DNA of 64,000 nt from Paraplanobispora siamensis (GTDB lineage: Bacteria; Actinomycetota; Actinomycetes; Streptosporangiales; Streptosporangiaceae), in NCBI RefSeq assembly GCF_016863175.1, contig NZ_BOOJ01000022.1, positions 124,001 to 188,000 on the forward strand, written 5' to 3'. Of this stretch, positions 50,076 through 61,500 are shown one piece after another (the first letter of the stretch is position 1; each line of letters begins with the position of its first letter). The notes below the pieces were generated by a model. That model was given only the letters and a program-made list of their open reading frames with translations. It was not told the origin of the DNA and made no database searches. Both the position numbers and the translations under genes were made by a program.

Positions 50076-52454
50076 ATGTCACGCGCCCCCGTGGTGCGCG
50101 CGATAGCGGCGTTCGCCGTGATCGCGACCTCTCTCTACATCGCATTGACCATGACCCCGCGCCTGGGACTCGACCTGCGCGGCGGCACCCAGATCGTCCT
50201 GGAGACCCGGGACTCCCCGACCGTCAAGGCCGACGCCGAGACCACCGACCGCGCGCTGGAGGTGCTGCGCCGCCGGGCCGACGGGCTGGGGGTGGCGGAC
50301 GCGCCGCTGTCCCGCTCCGGCGAGCGCCGGATCATCGTGGAGCTGCCCGGCGTGCTGGACCCGGCGAAGGCGGCCGAGGTCATCGGCAAGACCGCGCAGC
50401 TGACCTTCCACCCGGTCGTCTCCGTGGCCGACCAGACCACCAAGCCCGGCGAGGGCGAGCAGGTCATCGCCGACGAGGACGGCAACCGGCTCCTGATCGG
50501 CCCGGCCCGGCTGACCGGCGACGGCGTCAGCGGGGCCGAGCCCGGCCTCGACTCCCAGACGGGCACCGGCTGGTTCGTCACCGTCGACTTCCGCGACTCG
50601 GGCCGCGCGGCGTGGGCCAAGCTGACCGGCGAGGCCGCCTGCAACGCGCCGGGCGATCCGAAGCGGCGGGTCGCCATCGTCCTCGACGACAAGGTGATCA
50701 TCTCCCCGCAGGTGAACGAGGGAGTGGCCTGCAACGTGGGCCTGCCCGGCAACTCGACCCAGATCACCGGCTCCTTCACCTCGCAGGAGGCCGGGGACCT
50801 GGCCGTGCTGATCAAGGGCGGCGCGCTGCCGGTCCCCGTCGAGATCATCGAGCAGCGGACCGTCGGCCCGACCCTCGGCGCCGCCGCGATCTCCGCCAGC
50901 GCCGAGGCCGCCGTCATCGGCGTCGTGCTCACCGCGCTGTTCATCATCTTCACCTACCGGCTGGTGGGCCTCATCGCCGCCTTCGCGCTGGCCTGCTACG
51001 CGCTCATCTCCTACGCGGCCCTGGTGGCGCTCGGGGCCACGCTCACGCTGCCGGGCCTGGCGGGGTTCGTCCTGGCGATCGGCATGGCCGTGGACGCCAA
51101 CGTCCTGGTCTTCGAACGGGCCAGGGAGGAGTACGCCGCCGACCGCCGTCCGGCGCAGGGCGGATCGGGTACGGCGGGCGGAGCCGGCAAGGCCCGCGCG
51201 TCCGGGGCGGGGGGCGGCTCCGGGACCTCGCGCTCCTCGGCCTCCGGCGGGGGCACGAAGCTGCGCCAGGCGCTGGAGAAGGGCTTCCGCAACGCCTGGA
51301 GCGCGGTGGCCGACTCCAACATCACCACGCTGCTCGCCGCCGGCCTGCTGTTCTTCCTGGCCTCCGGGCCGGTGCGCGGCTTCGGCGTGACCCTGTCCAT
51401 CGGTGTGATCGCCTCGCTGGTCACCGCGATGGTCATCACCCGCGTCCTTGCCCAGTGGGCGGTCAACCGGCGGGCCGTGGCCGCGCGCCCCCGGATCACC
51501 GGCCTGGCCGACATCGGGCGGGTCCGCAGGTGGCTCAACGAGCACGATCCCGACCTGATGCGCCGCCGTACGGTCTACCTCGTGATCACCGGCGCGGTGG
51601 TGGTCGCGGCGCTGGCCGGGATCGCGCTGCGCGGGCTGAACTTCGGCGTGGAGTTCACCGGCGGCCGGATCATCGAGTACTCCACGAGCCGGCCGATCAC
51701 CGCGGACGCGGCCCGGGAGCTGGTCGGCGGGGCCGGGTTCCCCAGCGCCGTGGTGCAGACCTCCGACGCGGGCATCTCCGTGCGGACCGGCCAGATCGGC
51801 AACGCCGAGGTGGCGCGGATCGAGACGGCGCTGGAGCAGGGGGCCGGGCAGGCCACCAAGGTCCGCGACGAGCTCATCGGCCCGAGCCTCGGCGACGAGC
51901 TGCGGCGCAACGCCCTGATCGCCCTGGCCGTCGCGCTCGCCGCGCAGCTGGCCTACCTGGCCTTCCGGTTCCGCTGGACGTTCGGGCTGGCGGCCGTGCT
52001 GACCCTGGCGGCCGACGCGGCGATCGTGATCGGCGCGTTCGCGTGGATGGGCAAGCCGATCGACGGGGTGTTCCTGGCCGCGATGCTCACCGTGATCGGT
52101 TACTCGGTCAACGACAAGGTCGTGGTCTTCGACCGGATCCGCGAGCTGTGGGGCGCCCGCCCCGGCCGGCCGTTCGCCGAGGCGGCCAACACCGCGGTCC
52201 TGCAGACCGTGCCGCGGACCGTGAACACGGGCCTGGGCGCGCTGTTCATCCTGGCCGCCCTGGCCGTGCTGGGCGGCGCCTCGCTGACCGACTTCGCGGT
52301 GGCGCTGCTGATCGGCATCATCGTCGGCACGCTGTCCTCGGCGTTCGTCGCGACACCGCTGGCCATCGTGTTCGAGCGGCGTCATCCCGGCGCGCCGCCG
52401 AAGCCCAAGCAGCGCGTCAGCCGTCCCCGTGAGGGCTCGGGAGCGGTGGTCTGA
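50076..52454 (+). CDS. secDF: Fused SecDF protein-export component
   Basis: This 792-residue protein joins SecD (about residues 1-480) and SecF (about 490-760). The SecD half has TPRLGLDLRGGTQIVLE and a C-terminal six-helix core with GMAVDANVLVFERAREEY. The SecF half has LRGLNFGVEFTGGRIIEYSTSRP and VIGYSVNDKVVVFDRIREL. Together they provide the proton-driven pull on exported proteins. The SecD cytosolic loop after VFERAREEY holds a Gly/Ser-rich insertion of about 35 residues (about 365-400), which is unusual. Fused forms are known as additional copies in actinobacteria. The ATG at 50076 has GGAGG upstream. Confidence 0.92.
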   Translation: MSRAPVVRAIAAFAVIATSLYIALTMTPRLGLDLRGGTQIVLETRDSPTVKADAETTDRALEVLRRRADGLGVADAPLSRSGERRIIVELPGVLDPAKAAEVIGKTAQLTFHPVVSVADQTTKPGEGEQVIADEDGNRLLIGPARLTGDGVSGAEPGLDSQTGTGWFVTVDFRDSGRAAWAKLTGEAACNAPGDPKRRVAIVLDDKVIISPQVNEGVACNVGLPGNSTQITGSFTSQEAGDLAVLIKGGALPVPVEIIEQRTVGPTLGAAAISASAEAAVIGVVLTALFIIFTYRLVGLIAAFALACYALISYAALVALGATLTLPGLAGFVLAIGMAVDANVLVFERAREEYAADRRPAQGGSGTAGGAGKARASGAGGGSGTSRSSASGGGTKLRQALEKGFRNAWSAVADSNITTLLAAGLLFFLASGPVRGFGVTLSIGVIASLVTAMVITRVLAQWAVNRRAVAARPRITGLADIGRVRRWLNEHDPDLMRRRTVYLVITGAVVVAALAGIALRGLNFGVEFTGGRIIEYSTSRPITADAARELVGGAGFPSAVVQTSDAGISVRTGQIGNAEVARIETALEQGAGQATKVRDELIGPSLGDELRRNALIALAVALAAQLAYLAFRFRWTFGLAAVLTLAADAAIVIGAFAWMGKPIDGVFLAAMLTVIGYSVNDKVVVFDRIRELWGARPGRPFAEAANTAVLQTVPRTVNTGLGALFILAALAVLGGASLTDFAVALLIGIIVGTLSSAFVATPLAIVFERRHPGAPPKPKQRVSRPREGSGAVV

Positions 52455-52464
52455 CAGGGCGGAG

Positions 52465-52501
52465 TCCGGGGCCCCGGAACGGCAGCGGGCCGGGGCCCCG
52501 A
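52465..52501 (+). terminator. Terminator-like palindromes after secDF
   Basis: TCCGGGGCCCCGGA (52465-52478) and CGGGGCCCCG (52491-52500) are adjacent GC palindromes 10 bp past the secDF stop. They can each form short hairpins or pair with one another. Confidence 0.55.
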
Positions 52502-52567
52502 ATTTCGGGATTATGCCGCTAATGTGCTTCCCGTCTTGTCATATCCGCTCAGGAAGGCGGCTGCACT

Positions 52568-52768
52568 GTGAGCAACGACTACGCGACTACCTTCAGAATC
52601 GTCGACGCCGACGACGACGGCCTGATCTCGGCCCCCGAGCTGACGCGCCTGATGGAGGTGCTCGGGCAGCCCATCACCCCGGAGGCCGCCACCGCCGCCA
52701 TCGCCCGCATGGACAAGGACGGCGACGGGCGCATTTCGCTGGAGGAGTTCGCCGCTTATCTCGGATAG
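52568..52768 (+). CDS. EF-hand calcium-binding protein
   Basis: The 66-residue protein contains two EF-hands: loop DADDDGLISAPE (residues 13-24) and loop DKDGDGRISLEE (residues 49-60). The acidic positions 1, 3, 5 and 12 are filled in both, so calcium binding is expected. Small calmodulin-like proteins of this kind are widespread in actinomycetes; targets are unknown. The GTG at 52568 follows GGAAGG. Confidence 0.88.
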   Translation: MSNDYATTFRIVDADDDGLISAPELTRLMEVLGQPITPEAATAAIARMDKDGDGRISLEEFAAYLG

Positions 52769-52884
52769 GTCTCAATCCCTTTCCGCGGACGCGCCAGGTG
52801 TTGCCTTTGAGACAAGAACAAGCGTTTGCTACTAACTCAAAGTGTCGACCGTCACACATGGGACGCGCTCCGACGGGAGGGTCT

Positions 52885-54138
52885 ATGCCGACGAAGGAAC
52901 ACACCCGGGTCGCCGCCACGGGCTTCGGTGGCCGCAAGGCAAGGTCCCACGATCTGTCCGACCAACGCCTGTGGGGGTCGGCCCCCGCGGATGTGGCCAG
53001 GCTGCTCCGGCCCGGCCTCTCCGAGGTGGCCGACCAGGTGATCGACGAGATCACGGTCCGCATCCCGGAGTACTCCCGTCCGGCCGACGAGATCTACATC
53101 AAGGCCATCCGTCTCGCCGTGGACGAGGCGCTGCGCCAGTTCGTGGACAGGATCGAGAACCCGAACCGGCCGTGGGAGCTCGACGTGTTCCGCACCATCG
53201 GGCGCGGCGAGGCCAACGAGGGGCGCAACCTCGACCCGCTGCAGACCGCGATGCGGCTCGGCGCCCGGGTGGCCTGGCGGCGGCTGACCGAGCAGTCCGG
53301 GCAGCTGGGCCTCACCCCGCAGCACCTCTACGACCTGGGTGAGGCCATCTTCGTCTATCTCGACCAGCTCGCCGACGCCGCCGCCGAGGGCTTCGACGAG
53401 GCCAGGGCCCGGGCGGCGGGGGAGATCGAGCGCCGCCGCCACCGCCTGATGGACCTGCTGCTCAGCCAGCCCCCCGCCTCCCCCGAGGCCATCGTGGACC
53501 TGGCCAAGGCGGCCGGGTGGCGGCTGCCCAAGACCGTCGCCGGAGTCGCGCTGGACGAGCGCTCCGGCGCCTACCGCCCGCCGTCGCTCCCGCCGGACGT
53601 GCTCTCCGGCCTCGACCGGCCCAACCCCTGCCTGATCGTCCCGGACCCCAACGGCCCCGGCCAGGCGCAGACGCTGGAGGTGGGGCTGCGCGGCTGGAAG
53701 GCCGCCGTCGGCCCCGCCGTACCGCTGTCGGCCGCCGCCACCTCGCTGCGCTGGGCCCGCGAGGCCCTGGACCTCAGCAGGCGCGGCGTGCTCACCGAGG
53801 AACGGGGGCTGGTCCGCTGCTCCGACCACATGGCGACGCTGATCGTGTTCAAGGACGAGGAGCTGGTCAACGCCCTGGCCGAGGTACGGCTCGCGCCCCT
53901 GGCCCACCTGCGCCCCAGCCAGCAGGACCGGCTGGCCGAGACGCTGCTGGCGTGGCTGCGGCACGGCCGGGGCGCCGGGGAGGTCGCCGCCCGGTTGCAC
54001 GTGCACCCGCAGACCGTGCGCTACAGGCTGCGGCAGCTGGAGGAGCTCTACGGCGACCAGCTGGCCGACCCCGACATCCGCTTCGAGCTGGAGATCGTGC
54101 TGCGGGCCCGGCAGTCCACCGGGTTCGAGACCCCCTGA
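52885..54138 (+). CDS. PucR-type helix-turn-helix regulator with RsbR-like N-terminus
   Basis: The 417-residue protein has an N-terminal helical sensor region (about residues 30-180, LLRPGLSEVADQVIDEITVRIPEY), resembling RsbT co-antagonist-like domains. A PucR C-terminal HTH follows (ETLLAWLRHGRGAGEVAARLHVHPQTVRYRLRQLEELYG, about 350-395). The ATG at 52885 has GGGAGG upstream. It converges on ccrA, separated by a strong bidirectional terminator. It may regulate the ccrA-PKS unit, though that is only suggested by proximity; PucR-like FasR proteins control fatty-acid genes in streptomycetes. Confidence 0.82.
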   Translation: MPTKEHTRVAATGFGGRKARSHDLSDQRLWGSAPADVARLLRPGLSEVADQVIDEITVRIPEYSRPADEIYIKAIRLAVDEALRQFVDRIENPNRPWELDVFRTIGRGEANEGRNLDPLQTAMRLGARVAWRRLTEQSGQLGLTPQHLYDLGEAIFVYLDQLADAAAEGFDEARARAAGEIERRRHRLMDLLLSQPPASPEAIVDLAKAAGWRLPKTVAGVALDERSGAYRPPSLPPDVLSGLDRPNPCLIVPDPNGPGQAQTLEVGLRGWKAAVGPAVPLSAAATSLRWAREALDLSRRGVLTEERGLVRCSDHMATLIVFKDEELVNALAEVRLAPLAHLRPSQQDRLAETLLAWLRHGRGAGEVAARLHVHPQTVRYRLRQLEELYGDQLADPDIRFELEIVLRARQSTGFETP

Positions 54139-54170
54139 CCGTCCGCCGGCCGGCCCCGCGGCCCGTCCGG

Positions 54171-54218
54171 CGGCCTGTCCGGCGGCCCGTGCGCCGGGCC
54201 GGGCCTCCGGACAGGCCG
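54171..54218. terminator. Stacked hairpin between convergent PucR and ccrA genes
   Basis: CGGCCTGTCCGG (54171-54182) pairs with CCGGACAGGCCG (54207-54218). Inside it, CGGCCCG (54183-54189) pairs with CGGGCCG (54195-54201). The stem of 19 pairs with one internal bulge lies between two convergent stops and can act on both strands. Confidence 0.8.
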
Positions 54219-54230
54219 GGTCCACGGGCA

Positions 54231-55541
54231 TCAGCCCCGGAACATCCTGATCCGGTCCTCGCCGATGCGCTCTCTGAGCGCGTGGTCCTCGATCCCGAGA
54301 TCCTCGGCCGGGGCCAGGCCCAGCACGCCCACCTTGCCGACGTGCTCGTTGCGCTGCACGGCGCGGGCCGCGTCGCCGGTCCGCTCCAGCGGGTAGACCG
54401 TCGAGAGGGTGGGCTGCAGCATGCCCAGCGAGAGCAGCCGGTTGACCTCGTGGCACTCCTGGTAGTTGGCCCCGTGCGAGCCGATGATGCTCTTGAGCTT
54501 CATCCACAGGTGCCGGTTGTCGTAGGCGTGGGCGTAGCCGCTGGAGGAGCCGCAGGTGACCACCGAGCCGCCGCGCCGGGCGACGTAGACGGACGCGCCG
54601 AAGGTGTCCTTGCCGGTGTGCTCGAAGACGATGTGCGGGTCCTCGCCCACCTGCCGGCGGATCTCGGCGCCGAACCTGCGCCAGGACTTCTCGTCGTCGA
54701 GGTGGTCGAACTGCGAGCGGTCGACGATGTGGTCGCAGCCCATCCGGCGCAGCAGGTCGGCCTTCTGCGGGGAGCTGACCACGCCGACCGGGATGCCGCC
54801 GCCGTTCCTCACCAGCTGCACGCCGTACGCGCCCAGACCGCCGGTGGCGCCCCAGATCAGCACGACGTCCCCCTGCTTCATCCGGGAGCCGCGCTCCCCG
54901 ACGAGCATCCGGTAGGCGGTGGAGGCGCACAACATGTTGCAGGCGGCCTCCTCCCAGCTCAGGTGCCTGGGCTTGGGCAGCAGCTGGGTGGCCTTGACCA
55001 CCGCGAACTCGGCCAGCCCGCCGTAGTTCGTCTCGAACCCCCAGGCGCGCAGGTCCTCGCCGAGCATGGAGTCGGAGTGGGTGATCGGGTCCTGCTCGTC
55101 CACGTAGGCGGGCGAGGTGACGACCCGGTCGCCGATCTTCCAGTGCCGTACGGCCTCGCCCATGCGGACGATCACGCCGGAGGCGTCCGAGCCGAGCACG
55201 TGGAAGTCCCGGTCGTGCCGGGGGTCGGTGCGGCCGAAGCGCTCCAGGAAGGCGAAGGTGGGGATCGGCTCGAACATGGCCGTCCACACGGTGTTGAAGT
55301 TGATGGCGCTGGCCATGACGGCGATCAGCACCTCGTCGGGGGCGAGTTCCGGCATCGGCACCTCGTCCACGTGGATGGACTTGGTGATGTCCTTGTCCAC
55401 GCCGTCGACGCCGTGCGGGACGCGGCCGAACATGCCGACCTCGTCCTTGCGGGTGTGGGCCGCCCTGAAGGTCGAGGGGACCTCCAGGCGGGCGAGCTCT
55501 TCGGGGTCGGCACCGTCGACGACGGCCTGGGCGAGGGTCAT
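54231..55541 (-). CDS. ccrA: Crotonyl-CoA carboxylase/reductase
   Basis: The 436-residue protein is a medium-chain reductase-type enzyme that reduces an enoyl-CoA with NADPH and traps CO2 to give ethylmalonyl-CoA or longer alkylmalonyl-CoA. Residues known to hold CO2 in this family are visible: Asn in SAINFNTVW, Phe-Glu in WGFETNYGG, and His in NRHLWMKLKSIIGSHGANYQE. The NADPH fold is at GATGGLGAYGVQLVR. Its ATG overlaps the PKS stop by 4 bp, so the enzyme and its consumer are translated from one message. The product is an extender unit for the PKS AT. Confidence 0.92.
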   Translation of the reverse strand: MTLAQAVVDGADPEELARLEVPSTFRAAHTRKDEVGMFGRVPHGVDGVDKDITKSIHVDEVPMPELAPDEVLIAVMASAINFNTVWTAMFEPIPTFAFLERFGRTDPRHDRDFHVLGSDASGVIVRMGEAVRHWKIGDRVVTSPAYVDEQDPITHSDSMLGEDLRAWGFETNYGGLAEFAVVKATQLLPKPRHLSWEEAACNMLCASTAYRMLVGERGSRMKQGDVVLIWGATGGLGAYGVQLVRNGGGIPVGVVSSPQKADLLRRMGCDHIVDRSQFDHLDDEKSWRRFGAEIRRQVGEDPHIVFEHTGKDTFGASVYVARRGGSVVTCGSSSGYAHAYDNRHLWMKLKSIIGSHGANYQECHEVNRLLSLGMLQPTLSTVYPLERTGDAARAVQRNEHVGKVGVLGLAPAEDLGIEDHALRERIGEDRIRMFRG

Positions 55542-58500
55542 AGCTGATCTCCTAGATGAGCGGCGATGACTTCCACGTACGGCGGGTCAAGCAGGTTGAG
55601 GTGGTGCGATCCGGGGACGGTGACGATCTCCAGCCCCGGGCTGTACGGGCCGAACCCCCTGGTGGGGTCGTCGGCGTGGGCGTAGCGGGCGTCCTCGACC
55701 GCCCACGGGGTCGGGTCGGTGGAGCGGTAGAGCACCACGCGGCCCTGGTAGGAGCCCGGCCGATAGCGCTCCAGGGCCCGGGTGTCCTCGTGGGAGGTGA
55801 TCTGGTGGCGCAGGATCGCCTCGCCGAGCATGTCCGGCACCCCGGCGGCCGCCAGGCGCTCCCCGGCGAGCGCGAGCTGCCCCGCCTCGTCCAGCCCCGC
55901 CAGCTCGTCGTAGGACAGCTCGATCCGCGCCCCGTAGGTCTCGCGCAGGTAGGCGGCGAAGTCCGCGTACCTGCGGGCGGTGATCCCCGCCCGTTCCCCC
56001 GGGTCGGTCTCCTCCGGCAACCCCGAGTCGATCATGGCGACCAGCTCGACGTTCTCCGCCCCCAGCTGCCGCGCGATCTCGAAGGCCAGGATCCCCCCGA
56101 ACGACCATCCCCCCAGCCGGTACGGCCCCTGCGGCTGCACCTTCCTGATCTCCTCCGCATACCGGGCCGCCCGCTCGGCCACCCCCGGCTCGTCCCCGGG
56201 CCCCGAGCCCGCCTCCAGCCGCTCCAGCCCGAAGACCACCCGCCCCCGCCCCAGCGACCCCGCCAGCGTCGCGTACACCCCCGTCGTCCCCCCGGCCGGA
56301 TGCCCCAGGAACAACGGCGTCCCCACCGCCTCGCCGGCCGGTGCCGCCAGGTAGGCGCGGGCGGCCTCGGTCAGGGGACGGACGACGCCCTGGGCGGCCT
56401 CCTCCTCGTCGACGGCCCGGACCAGGTCGGCGACCCGGGCGCCGGTCAGGACGCCCTCCGCGGTCAGCTCCCGGCCGATCTCGCGGCCGAGGACGCCGAG
56501 CACGATGGGCAGGACGTCCGCCGGGATCTCCTCGTTCACCCCGGGCGCGTGCCCCAGGACCTGGGTCAGGACGGCCACGACCTGGCGTTCCGCCGCGTCC
56601 CTTGGCTCGATCGGCCGGACCGCGGGCGCGGTCCCCCGGATGCCCAGCTCCGCCGCGACGGCCGCGGCCACGTCGCCGAGCGTGGCCCCCCGCAGCAGCA
56701 GAGCCGCCGGGAGGCCCACCCCGAAGTCGTGCTCGATCGTCCCGCGCACCCGCGTGGCCGCCAGTGAGTCGAGCCCCGCCTCGGTCAGCACCGTGCCGTC
56801 CTCCAGCCAGGACTCCTCGAACCCCAGCACCACGGCCGTGCGCTCTCTGACCTTGGCCGTGATCACCGCCAGGGCCTCGCCGGGGTCCATCTCCCCCAGG
56901 GCCTCGGTCCCGCCCCACTCCGCGCCGGTCGCGCCGCCCGCCAGCTCGGCGAAGTACGGCATGCGCGCCAGGCCGGGGAAGGCCGCCACGGCCATGGCCG
57001 CATCCAGCCTGACCACGCCCGCCGCGTCCACGTCCCCGCCCAGCAGCGCCTCCAGCGCCTCCACCCCCTCCTCGGGGGTGATCGGCGCGACCGCGGGCAG
57101 GGCCGCCCCGCTCGCGCCGCCGACCTCGGACCAGGTGCCCCAGTTGATCGTCGTCGCGGGCAGCCCGTCCGCCCGGCGCAGCGCGCACAACGCGTCCAGC
57201 CAGGCGTTGGCCGCCGCGTAGGCGGCCTGTCCCGGCGATCCGAGCAGCGCCGCCGCGGACGAGAACGCCACCCACCAGTCGGGATCGGCGTCCCGGGTCG
57301 CCTCGTGCAGGGCCAGGCCGCCGTGCGCCTTGGCCGACCAGACCCGGTGCAGATCCCCGGCCCCCATGTCGGCGACCAGGCGGTCGTCCAGCACGCCGGC
57401 CGCGTGCACGACCCCGCGCAGCCGCAGGCCGCCCTCGGTGACGGACTCCACCAGGCGCGCGGCCACGCCGGGCTCGGCCAGGTCGCCGGTCACCACCCGG
57501 ACCTCCGTCCCGGACTCCCGCAGCCGCCGGATGACCGCCGCCCCCTCCCGGGAGGGACCCGAACGCCCGCCGAGCACGATGCGCCCGGCCCCCCGCTCGG
57601 CCAGCCACCGGGCGACCACCAGGCCCAGCCCGCCGTACCCGCCGGTGATCAGGTATCCGCCGCCGCGCCGCACGACGGGCCGGCCCGGCCGCCGGACGGG
57701 CGGGGAGGGCACGGCCAGGCGGGCGCCGTACCGGACGCCGTCCCGCCAGACGACCTCGTCGTCGGAGGCACCGCCGGAGGAGTCGTCGGAAGCCTTGCCG
57801 GGAGCCCTGTCCGGAGCACCGCCCGGGGCGGCGCCGGGAGCACGCTCTCCGGGCCCGGCGAGCTCGGCCACGAGCGCCTCGGGACCGTCGACGTCGAGCA
57901 GGCAGGCGCGCAGCTCGGGACGCTCGAAGGCCAGGACCCGCACCAGGCCGCGCAGAGCGGCGGCGCCGGGGTCGCCCCGCTCCCCCTCCCGTACGGCCTG
58001 AGCCCGCTCGGTGACCAGTCGCAGGCGCGCTCCGCCGGACCCGGGGAGATCACGGGCGATCATCGCGACGGCCAGCAGCAGCCTCTCCGCCCCGGCCGGA
58101 TCGAGCCCGGAGGGGACCATGACCACCACATCTTCTTCAGGTTCGAAGACGGGGGATGTCGTTCCAGGAGAAACGGGCCGCGTGGCGGGCGCGGGGCGCT
58201 GGGCCGGGACGAGGAAGGCGGGGACCGCGGAGGGTCCGGCGCGGAGTGCGGAGGTTCTGGGCAGCGGGACGCGCCGGACGGCGTGCCCGGCGGCGCCGAG
58301 AGCCGCGGCGAGCCGCTCGGCCCGCGCGTCGTCTCCTTCGCCTGCGACGATCAGCCAGCTCCGCCGCGAATCCGTCCCGTCCCCGGTCCCGGCCTCCGGG
58401 GCGAACGGGGTCTGGGTCCACACGCGCTCCAGGAGCTTGGCCGCCAGCGGGACCGGTACGGCGGTGGGCGGGATCCGCCGGGTCTGCACGCCCGTGGGGG

Positions 58501-61500
58501 TGCCGTCCGCGGCGAGGTGCTCGATCTCGACGGGGAGCTCGGCGGGGTCGGCCGGGGAGGCGGCGGCCAGGCGCGCGGCCAGCTCCGCTGGACGGGGAAG
58601 CGCCTCCGCGGGGGGCGAGTCGACGGCGACGGTCGCGGTGCCGTGGCGGACCCAGACCCCCGCGGCGTTCCTGGCGTCGATCTCGACCCCGCCCGAAGGG
58701 GTCAGGGTGGTGGTGATCGTGGCGGGCAGCGGCAGCAGCGCGTCCAGGGTGACGTCGGTCAGCTCGGCCCCGCCGTACACCTCGGCGGCGGCGGCCTGGG
58801 CGAGCGCGGCCACCGCGGCCAGCGGCAGGACCGGCAGGCCGTGCGGGCGCCAGGTCGCGGGGTCCAGCCGCCAGGGCGCGTCCGACAGGTCGTCCACGAC
58901 GGTGCTCCACACGTGCCCGGCGGGCCCCTCGACGTGCACGCCGAGCAGGGGGTGGGCGCCCGGCGGGAGGGCGGAGCGGCGCGCGGCCGGGGCCCAGTGG
59001 CGCTCGTGCCGCCAGGGCGACGGCGGGAGGTCGACGACCGCGCCGGGCCGGGTGAGCACGGCGGAGGGCGCGGCGACGGCGACGGCGGCCAGCTGGACGG
59101 GGAACTCCTCGTCGTGGCCGCGGCGCAGTGAGTGGGTGACGACCGCGTCGCGCCCGAGGGTGTCGCGCAGCGGCGCCGCCAGGACCGGGTGCGGACTGAT
59201 CTCGGTGAAGACGGTGTGGCCGTCCTCGGCCGCGGCCCGGACGGCGGCCAGCAGCCGGACCGGGCGGCGCACCCCCGCCGCCCAGTAGGCGGGCTCGAAG
59301 GTGGGGATCTCCCGGGGGTCGTCGAAGACGGTCGAGTAGAACGGGATCTCCGGCTTGCCGCCCGCGATGCCCTCCAGCGCCTCGCGCAGCTTCGGCAGGA
59401 GCGGTTTGACCTGGGGCGAGTGCCCGGCGCCCTCGGCGGTCAGCAACCGGGCCAGCAGGCCCCGCGCCTCCACCTCGGCGGCGAAGGCCGCGACCCGGCC
59501 GGGGTCGCCGGTGACGACGCACTGCCGCGGCGAGGCGTGGACCGCCACGTGCAGGTCGTCCGGGACCTCCTCGGCGGCCACCTCCAGCACGGCCATGGCG
59601 CCGCCGCCGCCCAGCGTGCCCAGCAGGCGGGCCCTGCGGCAGACCACCCGGACCGCGTCGGCCAGGCCGATCCCGCCCGCGACCACGGCCGCGGCCACCT
59701 CGCCCATCGAATGCCCGATCACTGCGGCGGGCCGTACCCCGCAGGCCGTCCACAGCCGGGCCAGCGCCACCTGCACCGCGAAGATCACCGGCTGGACGAC
59801 GGCCACGCCCTCGACCTCACGGCCCTCGGCGACGATCTCCCGCAGCGGGATGTCGGCCTCCGCCAGGAACATCGGGTCGAGCTCGTCGATCACTGCGGCG
59901 AAGACCGGCTCTCCGGCGTACAGGCGGGCGCCCATCCCGGTCCACTGCGAGCCGTACCCCGAGAACACCCACACCGGTCCCCCGCCCGCCGCGGCCGGCC
60001 CGGTGGGGGCCCGCCCCTCGTGCACGGCCCGCAGACCGGCCACCAGCTCCCCGGCGTCCCGCGCCACCACCGCGGCCCCGATCCGGCCCCGGCCGGCCCG
60101 CCGCGCGAGCGTGCAGGCGACGTCGTCCAGCGCGGGCGTGTCCTCGGCGTCGTCCGGCGCGGGCCCGCCCGCGGTGCTCCCGGCGCCGGATCCGAGCCGG
60201 TCCGCCAGCACCCCCGCGTACGCCCGCACCCGTTCCGCCGAGGCGTCCGTCAGCAGGAACACCCGCGCGGCGTCCCGATCCCGTCCCCCGCCGGAGCCCG
60301 GCCCGGCGGGGGCCTCGGGAACCTCGGCGCGGTCCAGCACGACGTGGGCGTTGGTGCCGCCGAAGCCGAAGGAGGACACCCCCGCCCTGGCCCGCCCGTC
60401 CGGCCACGGCGCGGGGGCGGTGACGACCTCCAGCCGGTCCCACGGTATGTGCGGGTTGGGCTCGCGGAAGTGCACGCTCGGCGGGATCACCCCGTGGTGC
60501 AGCGCGAGCACGGTCTTGATCAGGCCGGTGATCCCGGCCGCGGCCTCCAGGTGGCCGAGGTTGCTCTTGGCCGACCCGAGGAGCACCCGGTGCCCCGGGG
60601 GCAGGGCCGCGTCGATCGCGCGGGCCTCGATGGGGTCGCCGAGGAAGGTCCCGGTGCCGTGCGCCTCGATGTAGTCCGGCGGCTCCAGACCGGCGTAGGC
60701 GGTGCGCAGGAGCTCCTCCTGCGCCTCGGGGTTGGGGGCGACCAGGCCGTTGGAGCGGCCGTCCTGGTTCACCGCCGTGGCGCGGACCACCGCGAGCACC
60801 CGGTCCCCGTCGCGCCGCGCGTCCGACAGCCGCTTGAGCACCACCACCCCGCAGCCCTCGGCGCGGACCATCCCGTCGGCCGAGGCGTCGAAGGCCTTGC
60901 ACCGCCCGTCGGGCGCGGTCCCCCCGCCGCGGTCGAAGGCCACGGTGACCACCGGCGACAGCAGCAGGTTGACCCCGGCCGCCAGCGCCAGGTCGCTCTC
61001 GCCCGACCGCAGGCTCCGCACCGCCAGGTGCGCGGCCACCAGGGACGACGAGCAGGCGGTGTCCACCGCCAGGCTGGGCCCGCGCAGGTCGAGCACGTAC
61101 GACAGCCGGTTGGCGGCGATGCTGAAGGCCGCCCCCGTCGCCGTCCAGGCGTCCACCCTCGTGAGGTCGGCGGTGGTCAGATACGCGTACTCGTTGCCGG
61201 AGACGCCCACGAACGCCCCGGTACGGCTGCCGCGCAGCGAGCGGGGCGCGAGCCCGGCGTGCTCCAGCGCCTCCCAGGCGGTCTCCAGCAGCAGGCGCTG
61301 CTGCGGGTCCATGGTCTCGGCCTCGCCGGGCACGATCCCGAAGAAGTCGGCGTCGAACCCGGTCACGTCGTCGAGGAAACCGCCGTGCCGGGTGGTGCCG
61401 GCCAGCACCTCGGCCGTGTGCGGGGACCCGTCGTCGAAGGCCTCCCAGCGCCCTTCGGGCACCTCGCCCACCGCGTCGCCGCCCGCCATGAGCAGCCGCC

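Noticed and set aside
50079-52385. 768-residue minus-strand frame opposite secDF
   Set aside because: Composition is Arg/Gly/His/Asp-rich with no motif; it mirrors the codon bias of the real secDF gene.
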